Assembly (NCBI GenBank): GCA_016208305.1 | Contig: JACQYI010000054.1 | Coordinates: 246,749 to 310,748 of the forward strand | Direction: 5' to 3' | Length of the DNA: 64,000 nucleotides | Source of the DNA: Oscillatoriophycideae cyanobacterium NC_groundwater_1537_Pr4_S-0.65um_50_18 | Lineage (GTDB): Bacteria; Cyanobacteriota; Cyanobacteriia; Elainellales; Elainellaceae | Shown: in pieces, positions 16,720-25,389 of the stretch | How positions within the stretch are numbered: the first letter of the stretch is position 1 | How the letters are laid out: the number at the start of each line of letters is the position of its first letter | Translations under genes and position numbers: made by a program | The notes under the pieces: model-generated | Seen by the model: only the letters and a program-made list of their open reading frames with translations | Told to the model about the DNA's origin: nothing | Databases searched by the model: none

Positions 16720-17898
16720 ATGACGTTTTGCGAATATAGACCGGGTCTGGAAGGGATTCCTGTAACGCAATCCAGCATTAGCTTTGTGGATGGCAAAAAC
16801 GGCATCCTGGAATATCGCGGTATTAATATCGAAGAGCTAGCCAGACTCAGCACCTTTGTCGAGACTGCCTACTTGCTCATCTGGGGATCGCTTCCCACTG
16901 CTGAAGAGCTTGAGGAGTTTCAGCATGAAATTCAGTTTCATCGACGGCTCAAGTACCGCATCCGCGACATGATGAAGTGCTTCCCAGAAAGCGGGCACCC
17001 TATGGATGCCTTGCAGGCTTGTGCAGCGGCTTTGGGCTTGTTCTATTCGCGTCGTGCTCTAGACGACCCGGCCTATATTCGTGCGGCTGTGGTGCGGCTG
17101 CTTGCCAAAATTCCGACGATGGTTGCCGCCTTTCAACTCATGCGTAAGGGCAACGACCCCGTTCAGCCTCGCGATGACCTCAGCTATGCCGCAAACTTCC
17201 TCTACATGCTAAATGAGCAAGAGCCTGATCCCCTGGCTGCTCAGATTTTTGATATTTGCCTCACTCTGCATGCCGAGCATACGATTAACGCCTCCACCTT
17301 TTCTGCGATGGTGACGGCTTCAACCCTAACCGACCCCTACGGAGTTGTGGCCTCGGCCGTGGGAACGCTGGCAGGGCCATTGCATGGTGGAGCCAATGAA
17401 GAAGTGATTATGATGCTGGAAGAAATCGGCACGGTAGAAAACGTTGACCCGTATCTAGACAAATGCCTAGAGAAAAAATCTAAAATTATGGGCTTTGGGC
17501 ATCGGGTTTACAAAGTCAAAGATCCGCGTGCTACCATCTTGCAAAGTTTGGCAGAGCAGCTGTTTGAGAAATTTGGGAAAGATGAGTATTACGACATAGC
17601 CGTCGCGATGGAAAAATCAGTTGCAGAGCGGCTAGGCCACAAAGGAATTTACCCCAACGTGGATTTCTATTCAGGACTGGTCTATCGTAAGTTGGGCATC
17701 CCAACCGATTTGTTTACGCCTGTCTTTGCGATCGCCCGTACTTCTGGCTGGTTGGCCCATTGGAAAGAGCAGCTTAACGAAAACCGGATTTTCCGTCCGA
17801 CCCAAATCTATACGGGAGTGCGCTCTCAACCCTATATCCCGATCGAAAAACGTCAATCGGGACAGGATGAGTCTCTGTTAGAAATGATGCGGGGATAG
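16720..17898 (+). CDS. gltA: Citrate synthase
   Basis: 392 residues, hexameric-type short citrate synthase. The catalytic residues are in LAGPLHGGANEEV (His), GFGHRVYKVKDPRA (His/Arg) and NVDFYSGLVY (Asp). It condenses acetyl-CoA with oxaloacetate at the entry of the TCA pathway. It begins at ATG 16720 with a ~208-bp spacer after the fusion gene. The adjacent downstream 290 bp holds no gene but ends with a strong terminator that may belong to a small RNA (see 18135-18213). Confidence 0.96.
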   Translation: MTFCEYRPGLEGIPVTQSSISFVDGKNGILEYRGINIEELARLSTFVETAYLLIWGSLPTAEELEEFQHEIQFHRRLKYRIRDMMKCFPESGHPMDALQACAAALGLFYSRRALDDPAYIRAAVVRLLAKIPTMVAAFQLMRKGNDPVQPRDDLSYAANFLYMLNEQEPDPLAAQIFDICLTLHAEHTINASTFSAMVTASTLTDPYGVVASAVGTLAGPLHGGANEEVIMMLEEIGTVENVDPYLDKCLEKKSKIMGFGHRVYKVKDPRATILQSLAEQLFEKFGKDEYYDIAVAMEKSVAERLGHKGIYPNVDFYSGLVYRKLGIPTDLFTPVFAIARTSGWLAHWKEQLNENRIFRPTQIYTGVRSQPYIPIEKRQSGQDESLLEMMRG

Positions 17899-18134
17899 CA
17901 GCAGTTAAAAGATGCCTTCAGAAGCCTTCAGAGCCTTTAGACGGGACGAGCCTTCTTGCGTGGCTCATTGGCTTTGAGCAAGGATTCATGCAAGAGGTCT
18001 GTGTTTAAGCATATCTACTTAGGCATATCTACTTCGGTTAACTAACCGTACAAACTGGCTCAAAGCTTGAGATTTTCAAACAGATTTTAAAAGGCCGATC
18101 TCTGTATCAGAATCTGTAACTCTGCTGCCAGCAG

Positions 18135-18213
18135 CTTTTAGAACCCGCTATTCTCAAAGTTGACGACTCCTCACGCACCTTATGTCAAGCAGCCTGATTC
18201 AGGCTGCTTTTTT
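18135..18213 (+). ncRNA. yfr1: Candidate Yfr1-type small RNA
   Basis: Layout matches Yfr1: a 5' stem-loop (CTTTTAGAA / TTCTCAAAG, loop of 7, one mismatch), a single-stranded spacer with ACTCCTCACGC at 18166-18176, and a Rho-independent terminator. The Yfr1 ultraconserved motif is ACTCCTCACAC, so 10 of 11 bases agree. Yfr1 is a short antisense-acting RNA present across cyanobacteria that represses outer-membrane protein mRNAs in Prochlorococcus. I infer identity from structure plus motif; the one-base difference and the slightly long spacer are reasons for caution. Confidence 0.55.
18188..18213 (+). terminator. Intrinsic terminator of the Yfr1-like RNA (and/or gltA)
   Basis: Perfect 9-bp stem AGCAGCCTG / CAGGCTGCT with a 3-nt loop followed by a T6 run on the plus strand; 290 nt after the gltA stop. 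Confidence 0.88.
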
Positions 18214-18228
18214 ATACCAAATTATGGG

Positions 18229-18819
18229 TTAATTAATTTGTGATCCTAAGGATGGATCGAGTCTGAGGCTGGCGATTAAACCTAAGGCAAGACCCAAAAT
18301 CGAAATGACTGTCAGGACTATAAAGGCTTGAAAACGAGTAAACCTAGCATTTTGTAGATCTAGTCTTGCCAAAACCTCAGCAGCAATCAGCACCACAAAA
18401 TAACCCGTCACGTTTGACCAAATGAAGGCTAGGGTTCCTCCCAGAGAAGCCACTACAATTAATGTAAAGTAGCCTATGTCCGATCGCAGCCAGCGTCCGA
18501 TCAGAGTTTTTAGTCCGTCATACTGAGTCGTTAACAGAAGGGCTTCTAATAGCGTGCCGCCGATAACTAACCCCCAGGCCAAATAGGCCGTCCTTGAGAA
18601 AGTAAGCACCTGAGTAAAGGCATGGGTAAAAAACCAGCTAAAGGTGGCATAGGCAGCCAAGAGCAGCGCCAAGGACAGCCAGGGAAACTTCTTCACAGGA
18701 TTGAGGCTCACAGGGGTCAGGCTCGCAGAGGGCAAGTTCGCAGAGGTTAGATCTGTTTTTAGATCTACAGAAATTAAGTTTAAGGGAATCAAGGTTATGA
18801 ATTTGAATATAGAGTACAA
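18229..18819 (-). CDS. Conserved cyanobacterial membrane protein, unknown function
   Basis: Up to 196 residues. About four or five transmembrane segments (LSLALLLAAYATFSWFF; YLAWGLVIGGTLLEALLL; YFTLIVVASLGGTLAFIW; YFVVLIAAEVLARL; FIVLTVISILGLALGLIASL). The N-terminal ~40 residues are a degenerate five-residue repeat (L-x-S-x-x / L-x-P-V-x) encoded by 15-bp units, and the start (TTG 18819) is uncertain. The last residues, DPSLGSQIN, and the downstream bases are duplicated at 23473-23500. No function can be assigned. Confidence 0.75.
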   Translation of the reverse strand: MYSIFKFITLIPLNLISVDLKTDLTSANLPSASLTPVSLNPVKKFPWLSLALLLAAYATFSWFFTHAFTQVLTFSRTAYLAWGLVIGGTLLEALLLTTQYDGLKTLIGRWLRSDIGYFTLIVVASLGGTLAFIWSNVTGYFVVLIAAEVLARLDLQNARFTRFQAFIVLTVISILGLALGLIASLRLDPSLGSQIN

Positions 18820-18939
18820 AGGTGAGTCAGCACGACCATAGCCTTTGAGTTAAAGCGATCGAATCGCGAATATTACTGGATTTCTTCAGATTTTTCTTTG
18901 AGTTTCAAATTTTTCTTTTAGTCTAGATCAGGCTAAACC

Positions 18940-20205
18940 TTAAGCTGAAGCCTCAACCTGTAGGGTTTCCTCGACCAATCGAGCTAAATTTTGGGCGGCT
19001 CCCGTTGTGCCTCGGACATGGCGCAGCTTGTCCCGTATCTGCTCTAGCTTCTCAGGGTGATGCAACCAGTCGATCGCCAGATCCGCCACCTGTTGCGGCT
19101 GCAAATGCCCCAGTAGCTCTGGGACGATCGCCTCTCCTGCCCAAATATTAGGCCATGCCAGCAGCCGAGGCTTCCGTTGATACCCACTGTGATACCAACG
19201 GTTGATGAGCAGGGCAAAAATAGTGCCCATTCCGGGTAGGTTGACCAGCAATCCGGGCAGTCCATCCCAAGCGCGCATGGCATCAATCTGCTGTGTTGGC
19301 ATCAAGACAATCATGGGAATGCCCAAAGCGCCTAGTTCAGCGGTATTAGCCCCAATGGTCGTAATGCAGAAACGGCATTGGTTTAACAGATCATAGGCCG
19401 GAGAAACCATGTACAGATCAATTTGCAACCCTTCAGAGGTCTTGAGATAAGGCTGAGGGCTGAGAACCAATTCCGCTGCTGGGCTGCCAAAAGCACTCGA
19501 AATGGGATTTTGAGTCGGATCAGCAAATTTTGCCAGCGTTGCCAGATCCAGCGTGGGTGCAACAGGAATCACGAATCGCGTTTGAGGGCAAGCTCTATGT
19601 AAGTGATGAGCGATCGCCAGACACAGAGGCACCCCCTGAGCCAGTTTTGCAGGTTTCGAGCCAGGGAGCAGGCCAATTAAATCTTGGGCTTCGGCTTTTT
19701 CGGGATCACTGGCTTGTGCGCCTGCCTCTGCCATGAGATCGCCAACGACCTGAAACTTATGAACATATTTGGGAGCAACGCGATCGATCATTTCGGGTTT
19801 CATGACGCCAAACCGATCGATCCAGGCATGCCAGCGGGTTTCCCATTCACCATAGATGACGGTACGATAGCCCAGCCGCTTGCCGATGATGACCGGAAAG
19901 AGCTGATCGCCCCCCAAAAACAGGACAACTCCCCGATCGCGCCAGTCCCAGCGCTCAGACGTCTTTCCCCATATTAAAAACGGAAAAAAGTCTTGGGCTG
20001 CCTGCACCCGATCGATTTCAGGATAGGCTTGGGCGATCGCCACCTCTTGGCCGCTGGCATTGGGACAGGGGGAAAGAACGAGAGAAATGCGAACCTGCTG
20101 GCGATCCTGTCCCAGTCGCTGCCGAATGGCTTGCACCACGGGCCTCACCCAGGTTGTGAGTTCGCCCGGCCCATTCGAGAGAATTAGGATATCGATCGAT
20201 TGCAT
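18940..20205 (-). CDS. Lipid-A-disaccharide synthase (LpxB)-like glycosyltransferase
   Basis: About 421 residues related to LpxB/GT-B enzymes: ILSNGPGELTTWVRPVV at the N-terminus, IGLLPGSKPAKL (nucleotide-sugar binding block) in the middle, and TTIGANTAELGALGIPMIVL near residue 290. Cyanobacteria commonly have this diverged form, annotated as lipid-A-disaccharide synthase-related; many do not make canonical lipid A, so the true acceptor is uncertain. The ATG at 20205 is preferred over TTG 20211. Confidence 0.82.
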   Translation of the reverse strand: MQSIDILILSNGPGELTTWVRPVVQAIRQRLGQDRQQVRISLVLSPCPNASGQEVAIAQAYPEIDRVQAAQDFFPFLIWGKTSERWDWRDRGVVLFLGGDQLFPVIIGKRLGYRTVIYGEWETRWHAWIDRFGVMKPEMIDRVAPKYVHKFQVVGDLMAEAGAQASDPEKAEAQDLIGLLPGSKPAKLAQGVPLCLAIAHHLHRACPQTRFVIPVAPTLDLATLAKFADPTQNPISSAFGSPAAELVLSPQPYLKTSEGLQIDLYMVSPAYDLLNQCRFCITTIGANTAELGALGIPMIVLMPTQQIDAMRAWDGLPGLLVNLPGMGTIFALLINRWYHSGYQRKPRLLAWPNIWAGEAIVPELLGHLQPQQVADLAIDWLHHPEKLEQIRDKLRHVRGTTGAAQNLARLVEETLQVEASA

Positions 20206-20336
20206 GATCAAGGCTGAGAGAGCATCAAGGCTGAGAGAACGCTTTGCGCCTAACTAAAATATTTTCCTCAAAGCTTGGATTCACAAGAGCTTCAGGGAAA
20301 TATCTACACCTTGTGCCATTGAATATTGCTGGGGGA

Positions 20337-20421
20337 CGGAGAGGGGGGGATTCGAACCCCCGTTGAGTTGCCCCAAACCTGATTTCGAGTCAAGCGCATT
20401 CAACCACTCTGCCACCTCTCC
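20337..20421 (-). tRNA. tRNA-Ser(CGA)
   Basis: 85-nt class II tRNA on the minus strand: 5' GGAGAGG pairs with CCTCTCC plus discriminator G. The anticodon loop CTCGAAA gives CGA, there is a long variable arm, and the T-arm is GGGGGTTCGAATCCCCC. Confidence 0.95.
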
Positions 20422-20451
20422 GTTTCCCATTGTACAGGTTAAGGGGTCAGT

Positions 20452-20503
20452 CGCTAAGACCTATGCGCTAAGACCTGTGCGCTAAGACTTATGCGCTAAA
20501 AAC
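20452..20503. repeat. 14-bp short tandem repeat next to comEC
   Basis: Unit CGCTAAGACCTATG with starts at 20452, 20466, 20480 and 20494 (last truncated to CGCTAAAAAC); each copy differs by one or two bases. It lies directly beyond the comEC stop codon, between it and tRNA-Ser. This is the STRR type of repeat common in filamentous cyanobacteria. Confidence 0.85.
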
Positions 20504-22849
20504 TTAGAGCGCTGGATTCGATTCCAGTGTGGTGACAAATCCCTGCTGTCGAGTCCATTGAACCGAGCCAGCCTGAGGCAGCGCATAGAGCTTGACCTGA
20601 TGTTGCTCAAGCCAGGCTTTGGTAGGTGAGGTGTCGCTGGGAGTGCGGACAAGCGCGATCGCCACCTGCGGTTTCACCTGCTCCAAGATTTGCGGATCTA
20701 GCTCTTGCCCAGACCACCACAGTACGGAGGCAGAGGGCAGATCTTGTAGGCTCTGACGACGGTTTAAGCGCCCCAAAACCAGCCAGCTTTGAGTCCCCAT
20801 TTGCATTTGTAAAACAGAGGCATCCGGCGTCAGGGGTTTTACCGCAACCGAGCCAAGCTGCAACGTTTGGCGATTAGCCAACTGCATGGCATTGCCTTGC
20901 TGGATCTTCAGCTTTGCTAACAGGGCAGTGTAGCTCTGGCGAAACGCGATCGCCTCGGTGGCATTCTGTTGATAGCCTGAGCTGCTGTAAAGCATCCGTA
21001 TGGGCACCGTTTCCAACATCTGCTGCCAGTCTGTCAAGGCAGCTAGGTGGAGATTAGGCGCGATCGCCCAATCCACTTGGTTAATGCCCCGCTGATTGAA
21101 AAAAGGCTTGATCATAAAGCGCTGATCTTTTTCGCTGCCGCTGTTGATCAAAACCACGTTGCGCTTGTCTTGAATCACCCAAACGGGATTGCCGTCAGTC
21201 GGCAACACTGTGACTTGCAGCAGATTAGCGGAAGCCGCCCAAGCCGGAATGGCAACCAGACCCATCGCTAGCCCCAGCGCCAGCCACCAGTAGCGCTGGC
21301 AGCGTTGCCATCCCCATACCAGCAGCACCAGCCCATACAGCAGCAAGACCTGGGGAACGCTGATCGTGCCTACCGCATGCTGACTGCCTGGAAGCTGATT
21401 GCCCCACTCAGCGATTTTGATGAATAGCCAGAGGGGATAGTGCAGCAATCCGGACAAAAATTCGCCCATCGGCACATAGGCCAGAGCCGCTAACGCCGTA
21501 ATCATGCCGCCAATACTGACGATCGCAATCAAAGGACTCACTAAAATATTGATCCCAATGCTGTAGGGAGAGACAACCCCAAAGATAAAAAGCTGTAACG
21601 GCAGCGTCCAGAGATAGGCCGCGATCGGTACCGCAAACAGAGGGGCGATCGCCGTTGGCATCCAGTCTAGCCATTTCGAGAGGATGGGCACCGTGACCAG
21701 CAGCCCCAACGTGGCCAAAAAGCTGAGTTGACACCCTAAGTCCCAAATCCAAAGCGGATTCCACAGCAGCAGCACTACTGCCGCAAACAGCAGCGAACCT
21801 AACGGCTTGACCTTCCGCTCTGCCGCCAGCGCAAACAGCACAACACCCCCCATGACGCCTGCCCGCAGCACCGAAGGTTCAATGCCCGTCAGCCCAATGT
21901 AGGAGAGCAAAACGCTGCCCCCCAAAATTAACCGCATTCGGGCGGAACAGCGTTGAGTCAGAGCCAGCATCACTCCAATTAGCATGGAGACTTGTGCCCC
22001 AGAGGCAGCTAGGGCATGAGCCAAACCTGCCTGACGAAATTCATCTTGCAGGGCGTAAGGCACATCGACCGCCGATTTCCCCATGACCATAGCGCTCAGC
22101 AAACGGCCTTCATTTAGCCCTAAGCTAGCGGCTTGCGCTCGAATAATCTGCCGCCGAATAGACCACAGCAGAGGCGGCTGCGGCTGTGATTCTGCCACCA
22201 AACGAACGTCTTGAGCAATTAATCCGGCGAAGATGCCTGTTTGCCTTAGGTAGTCCTGAAAATCGAAGCCTCCTGGAGTGGCAGCGGGCTGCGGCTTGTA
22301 GAGCGAGCCAACGACGATCGCGCGCTGTCCGGGATAAAGCGCCTCGCCTTTCTCTCGTGGGATAGTGACATACAGCGTTCCGCTAATCGGTTGAGCTGGC
22401 AGAAGCAGCTTGCCCTGATGGCTTGAGCTAACCCGCGATGCTTCGAGATGAAAGCGATAGCGATCGCTGCGGGTCAGCTCCGGCGCACTCATCACCCGCC
22501 CTTCAACTTCAAAAGTTTGGCCAAAGACGGGAGTTGTGGCGGTGGCGCTCGGCTGGCAAACGCCATTCTGGGGGCTATTAATCAGCCGACAAATATCGGT
22601 CGGGCTGGGCTGCGGTAGCCGCATCTGAAAATGGAGTGCGGCGATTAACCCTACCAAGCCTGCCAAAAGCCATAGGCGTGCAGGTGGACTGTTTCGCCAG
22701 AGGCGCGGTGCCACAAAAGAGGCGATCGCCCCTGCAAGCAGAATCGCGATCGCCCCTAAAGGAATGCCCAGAAGTGTTCCTGGAATCCCCGTTAACAACA
22801 GACCCACAATGTAGGCCAGACAGATCCATGCACTAGTTGCAGCCATCAA
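20504..22849 (-). CDS. comEC: ComEC/Rec2-family competence channel, degenerate MBL domain
   Basis: 781 residues. Order: two N-terminal TM helices, a soluble OB-like domain (residues ~95-220), a polytopic Competence domain (~220-530: LSAMVMGKSAVDVPYALQ, GLAHALAASGAQVSMLIGV, LTGIEPSVLRAG), and a C-terminal beta-lactamase-like domain (~550-775). ComEC carries single-stranded DNA across the inner membrane during transformation. In the last domain the family's D-V-G-Q-G-D and H-x-D-x-D-H motifs are absent (VTVLPTDG; PNLHLAALTDW), so metal-dependent nuclease activity is unlikely. No other competence gene is in the window. Confidence 0.88.
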   Translation of the reverse strand: MMAATSAWICLAYIVGLLLTGIPGTLLGIPLGAIAILLAGAIASFVAPRLWRNSPPARLWLLAGLVGLIAALHFQMRLPQPSPTDICRLINSPQNGVCQPSATATTPVFGQTFEVEGRVMSAPELTRSDRYRFHLEASRVSSSHQGKLLLPAQPISGTLYVTIPREKGEALYPGQRAIVVGSLYKPQPAATPGGFDFQDYLRQTGIFAGLIAQDVRLVAESQPQPPLLWSIRRQIIRAQAASLGLNEGRLLSAMVMGKSAVDVPYALQDEFRQAGLAHALAASGAQVSMLIGVMLALTQRCSARMRLILGGSVLLSYIGLTGIEPSVLRAGVMGGVVLFALAAERKVKPLGSLLFAAVVLLLWNPLWIWDLGCQLSFLATLGLLVTVPILSKWLDWMPTAIAPLFAVPIAAYLWTLPLQLFIFGVVSPYSIGINILVSPLIAIVSIGGMITALAALAYVPMGEFLSGLLHYPLWLFIKIAEWGNQLPGSQHAVGTISVPQVLLLYGLVLLVWGWQRCQRYWWLALGLAMGLVAIPAWAASANLLQVTVLPTDGNPVWVIQDKRNVVLINSGSEKDQRFMIKPFFNQRGINQVDWAIAPNLHLAALTDWQQMLETVPIRMLYSSSGYQQNATEAIAFRQSYTALLAKLKIQQGNAMQLANRQTLQLGSVAVKPLTPDASVLQMQMGTQSWLVLGRLNRRQSLQDLPSASVLWWSGQELDPQILEQVKPQVAIALVRTPSDTSPTKAWLEQHQVKLYALPQAGSVQWTRQQGFVTTLESNPAL

Positions 22850-22861
22850 CTACCCCGAAAA

Positions 22862-23365
22862 TCAATGCCCCTGAATTGCCAGCCCGAGTTTCAGCCCCAA
22901 CAGGGTATGAAGAAACAGCAGGCAAAGCGCTGCACTGCCCACATAGGCATGCGTGGTGCGCAGCATGGGGTTATTCTTCCCAAAACCCGTTGCTGCAATC
23001 ACAGCATTGCTGCCCAATAAACCAATCGAGGCAGCTCCCGTCCAAAAGTGAGGACTTTCTAAGATCGGCTCCTGATGCATTACCAGTGACAGCACACCGC
23101 CTACAGCACCCAACACAATAAACAACAGCATCAAAGGCGCAATTTTGCGATGATCCATGCGGTTCTTAGCGGCTTCTTTGGGTTCCATGAGCGATCGCCC
23201 GCGCCAGCCCGTCATGCCCACAAAGCTGCCCATGACAAAAATGACAATACCCATCATCAGCGGATGCCCCCAATGGACAATCAGCTCAGGAAGATTAAAG
23301 CTGCGGAACCAGGCGGCGATCGGCTCTAATAATTGGCTTAAATTTTGTGAAATATCAGATGGCAT
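22862..23365 (-). CDS. DUF4079 membrane protein
   Basis: 167 residues with four hydrophobic segments: HPLMMGIVIFVMGSFVG, KIAPLMLLFIVLGAVGGV, FWTGAASIGLLGSNAVIAA and YVGSAALCLLFLHTLLGLKLGL. Histidines near the helices (HWGHP, HRKIAP, HQEP, HAYVG) suggest heme or metal binding, as assumed for cytochrome-b561-like DUF4079 proteins; this is inference. The ATG at 23365 follows AGGAGA and excludes a 34-residue upstream reading. It ends 12 bp before comEC begins, on the same strand, and is probably co-transcribed with it. Confidence 0.87.
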   Translation of the reverse strand: MPSDISQNLSQLLEPIAAWFRSFNLPELIVHWGHPLMMGIVIFVMGSFVGMTGWRGRSLMEPKEAAKNRMDHRKIAPLMLLFIVLGAVGGVLSLVMHQEPILESPHFWTGAASIGLLGSNAVIAATGFGKNNPMLRTTHAYVGSAALCLLFLHTLLGLKLGLAIQGH

Positions 23366-23472
23366 TATGTTCTCCTGCTGTCCCGTATATCTTTCAAGCT
23401 TGGGATCATGGATTAAATAAACCCCAACAGTTTTTTGAGGAAGCGCCGCGCCTCGCTCAACTTCCAAAAACG

Positions 23473-23500
23473 ATTATGGGTTAATTAATTTGCGATCCTA
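23473..23500. repeat. 28-bp duplicate of a gene 3' end
   Basis: 27 of 28 bases match 18221-18248, which is the stop-codon end (GSQIN-stop) and 3' flank of the membrane-protein gene at 18229-18819. Here it sits in a gene-free spacer. An in-frame stop lies a few codons upstream, so at most a fragment of a gene copy remains. Confidence 0.6.
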
Positions 23501-23647
23501 TTAGAAATTCAATCCAGCCCAAGAGGTTTGAAAAGCGAGGCTAAGCCAGCTGTTTCAAAAAAACTCAGGTGAATTGACGCACAATCCTAAGAATTGTTAA
23601 GGATATTTTACGCGACCGCAAGAGAAGAGTGGCTTTGAGAGGGCAAA

Positions 23648-24565
23648 CTAGGGCTGATCTGCGTCTCGTGAAACCCGAAGCTGCACATAGACCAGCAGCA
23701 GCGTTACCGCTAACAAGAGAGTCGTGACGGCTGCGGCGTAGCCAAAATCAAACTGCGCAAACGCCTGATTGTAGATGTAAAACACCAGCAAGTTTGTTGT
23801 GTTGAGAGGCCCCCCTCCCGTCATGACATAGGGCTGCTCAAAGCTACGAAGCGTGAAGATAGTCGTCGTAACGGCAGCAAAAACCAGGGTGGGACGCAGC
23901 CCCGGCAGGGTAATATGCCAAAATTGCTGCCATGCAGTAGCGCCATCCAATTCTGCGGCTTCGTAGAGATTGAGCGAGATAGCCTGTAGCCCGGCTAGAA
24001 ATACGACTAAGTTAAATCCAATTTGCTTCCAGAAGCTCAATAAAATCAGGACAGGCATGGCCCAAGTTGGGCTACCCAACCAAGGAATCGCCGGAATTCC
24101 GACCAGGCTCAGCAGCTCATTCACCCAACCATCGGTTTGAAACAACCAGCGAAACCCTAAACCTGCGGCCACCAAAGAGGTAATGGACGGAATGAAATAG
24201 GCCGATCGCAACAGATCGCGAAAGCCAATCGCCCGATCGAGAAGGACGGCTAACCCCAGAGGCACCACGAGGCTCGGCAGCACAGTTGCGATCGTAAAGT
24301 AAGCCGTGTTGCCCAACACCTGCCAAAAATCTGGATCGAACAGCAGTCGCCAATAGTTTCTTAAGCCAACCCACTCGGCTCCCGATCGCGTGAAGCTGCC
24401 TGCCGTGAAGCTGAGGTAGATTAGATAAGCGATCGGATAAATGACAAAAACGCCCAGTAGCATCAGAGCCGGAGCCAGCAATAGCCAAGCCTCTAGCGCC
24501 TCCGAGGCAGAGTTGTGTCGCTGAGGTTTTTCTGATGGAGCAGCAGGAAGCGATCGCTGGTTCAT
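23648..24565 (-). CDS. Carbohydrate ABC transporter permease (MalF/UgpA type)
   Basis: 305 residues with six TM helices and the inner-membrane EAA loop EAAELDGATAWQQFWHITLPGLRP, which docks to the ATPase. The N-terminal arm (about 25 residues) is polar, and the first helix is LLLAPALMLLGVFVIYPIAYL. It would form half of a heterodimeric sugar-uptake channel, but no ATPase, second permease or solute-binding protein is in the window. The start codon ATG at 24565 is supported by the family's N-terminal length. It is divergent from purN with a 64-bp shared spacer. The substrate cannot be assigned. Confidence 0.88.
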   Translation of the reverse strand: MNQRSLPAAPSEKPQRHNSASEALEAWLLLAPALMLLGVFVIYPIAYLIYLSFTAGSFTRSGAEWVGLRNYWRLLFDPDFWQVLGNTAYFTIATVLPSLVVPLGLAVLLDRAIGFRDLLRSAYFIPSITSLVAAGLGFRWLFQTDGWVNELLSLVGIPAIPWLGSPTWAMPVLILLSFWKQIGFNLVVFLAGLQAISLNLYEAAELDGATAWQQFWHITLPGLRPTLVFAAVTTTIFTLRSFEQPYVMTGGGPLNTTNLLVFYIYNQAFAQFDFGYAAAVTTLLLAVTLLLVYVQLRVSRDADQP

Positions 24566-24629
24566 TATCGCGGATTCATTGTGATACGGTGTTTAGCGGC
24601 AACCCGTACTTTTCATTATTCTTTATCTC

Positions 24630-25307
24630 ATGATCTCTGATGCCGCACCAGAAAGTGATAGTTTCAGCGATGAGTTTACCCGTGCTAGCTTAGTGTCTCC
24701 TCCTGTGCCGCTGACACAGAGACGCTCACTCCCCATTAAGCTCGGCATTTTGGCCTCTGGTAGCGGCAGTAATGTTGAGGCGATCGCCCAAGCCATTGCT
24801 CAGCAGAGCCTCGATGCTGAAATTCGGGTGTTGATTTACAACCAGCCAAACGCCAAAGTTGCTGAACGCGCCGATCGCCTCAATATTCCAAAAGTGCTGC
24901 TTAACCACCGCAAATATGCCAGCCGTGAAGCGCTCGATCGAGCCATCATCGACACGCTCCAGCAGCATCAAGTGGATTGGGTGATCATGGCAGGCTGGAT
25001 GCGGATCGTCACCCAGGTTTTGATTGATGCCTTTCCTCGCCGCATTCTTAACATTCATCCCAGCCTACTGCCCAGCTTTCCGGGGGCACATGCCATCGAG
25101 CAGGCGATCGCTGCCCAGGTGAAAATTACAGGCTGCACCGTACATTTTATTGAACTTGCTGTAGATAGTGGGCCGATCGTGATGCAGGCTGCCGTTCCTG
25201 TTTTGCCAGACGACACACCCGAAACGCTGCATCAACGAATTCAGATACAGGAGCATCGTATTTTTCCAAAAGCAATTGCGATCGCAGCAGGGCTTAGCCT
25301 TAACTAA
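24630..25307 (+). CDS. purN: Phosphoribosylglycinamide formyltransferase
   Basis: Transfers a formyl group from 10-formyl-THF to GAR in step 3 of purine synthesis. 225 residues with a ~30-residue N-terminal extension before LGILASGSGSNVEAI (substrate loop). The formyl-THF site and catalytic Asn/His/Asp are in NIHPSLLPSFPGAHAI and VHFIELAVDSGPIVMQ. It begins at an ATG; ORF length is slightly above the ~200 typical because of that extension. It has a single-gene layout; a tRNA-Gly on the opposite strand lies 260 bp downstream. Confidence 0.95.
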   Translation: MISDAAPESDSFSDEFTRASLVSPPVPLTQRRSLPIKLGILASGSGSNVEAIAQAIAQQSLDAEIRVLIYNQPNAKVAERADRLNIPKVLLNHRKYASREALDRAIIDTLQQHQVDWVIMAGWMRIVTQVLIDAFPRRILNIHPSLLPSFPGAHAIEQAIAAQVKITGCTVHFIELAVDSGPIVMQAAVPVLPDDTPETLHQRIQIQEHRIFPKAIAIAAGLSLN

Positions 25308-25389
25308 TTTAGATTGACTAATCTGGGCTTAATCTGGATCTAAATTTCATTTTGCCAGTTGATAACGCTCCCTTGATTGCAACCTTGAT

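Noticed and set aside
17899..18134. A second small RNA between gltA and the Yfr1-like RNA
   Set aside because: No additional structured element with terminator is visible; GCTGCCAGCAGC at 18124 is only a short hairpin.
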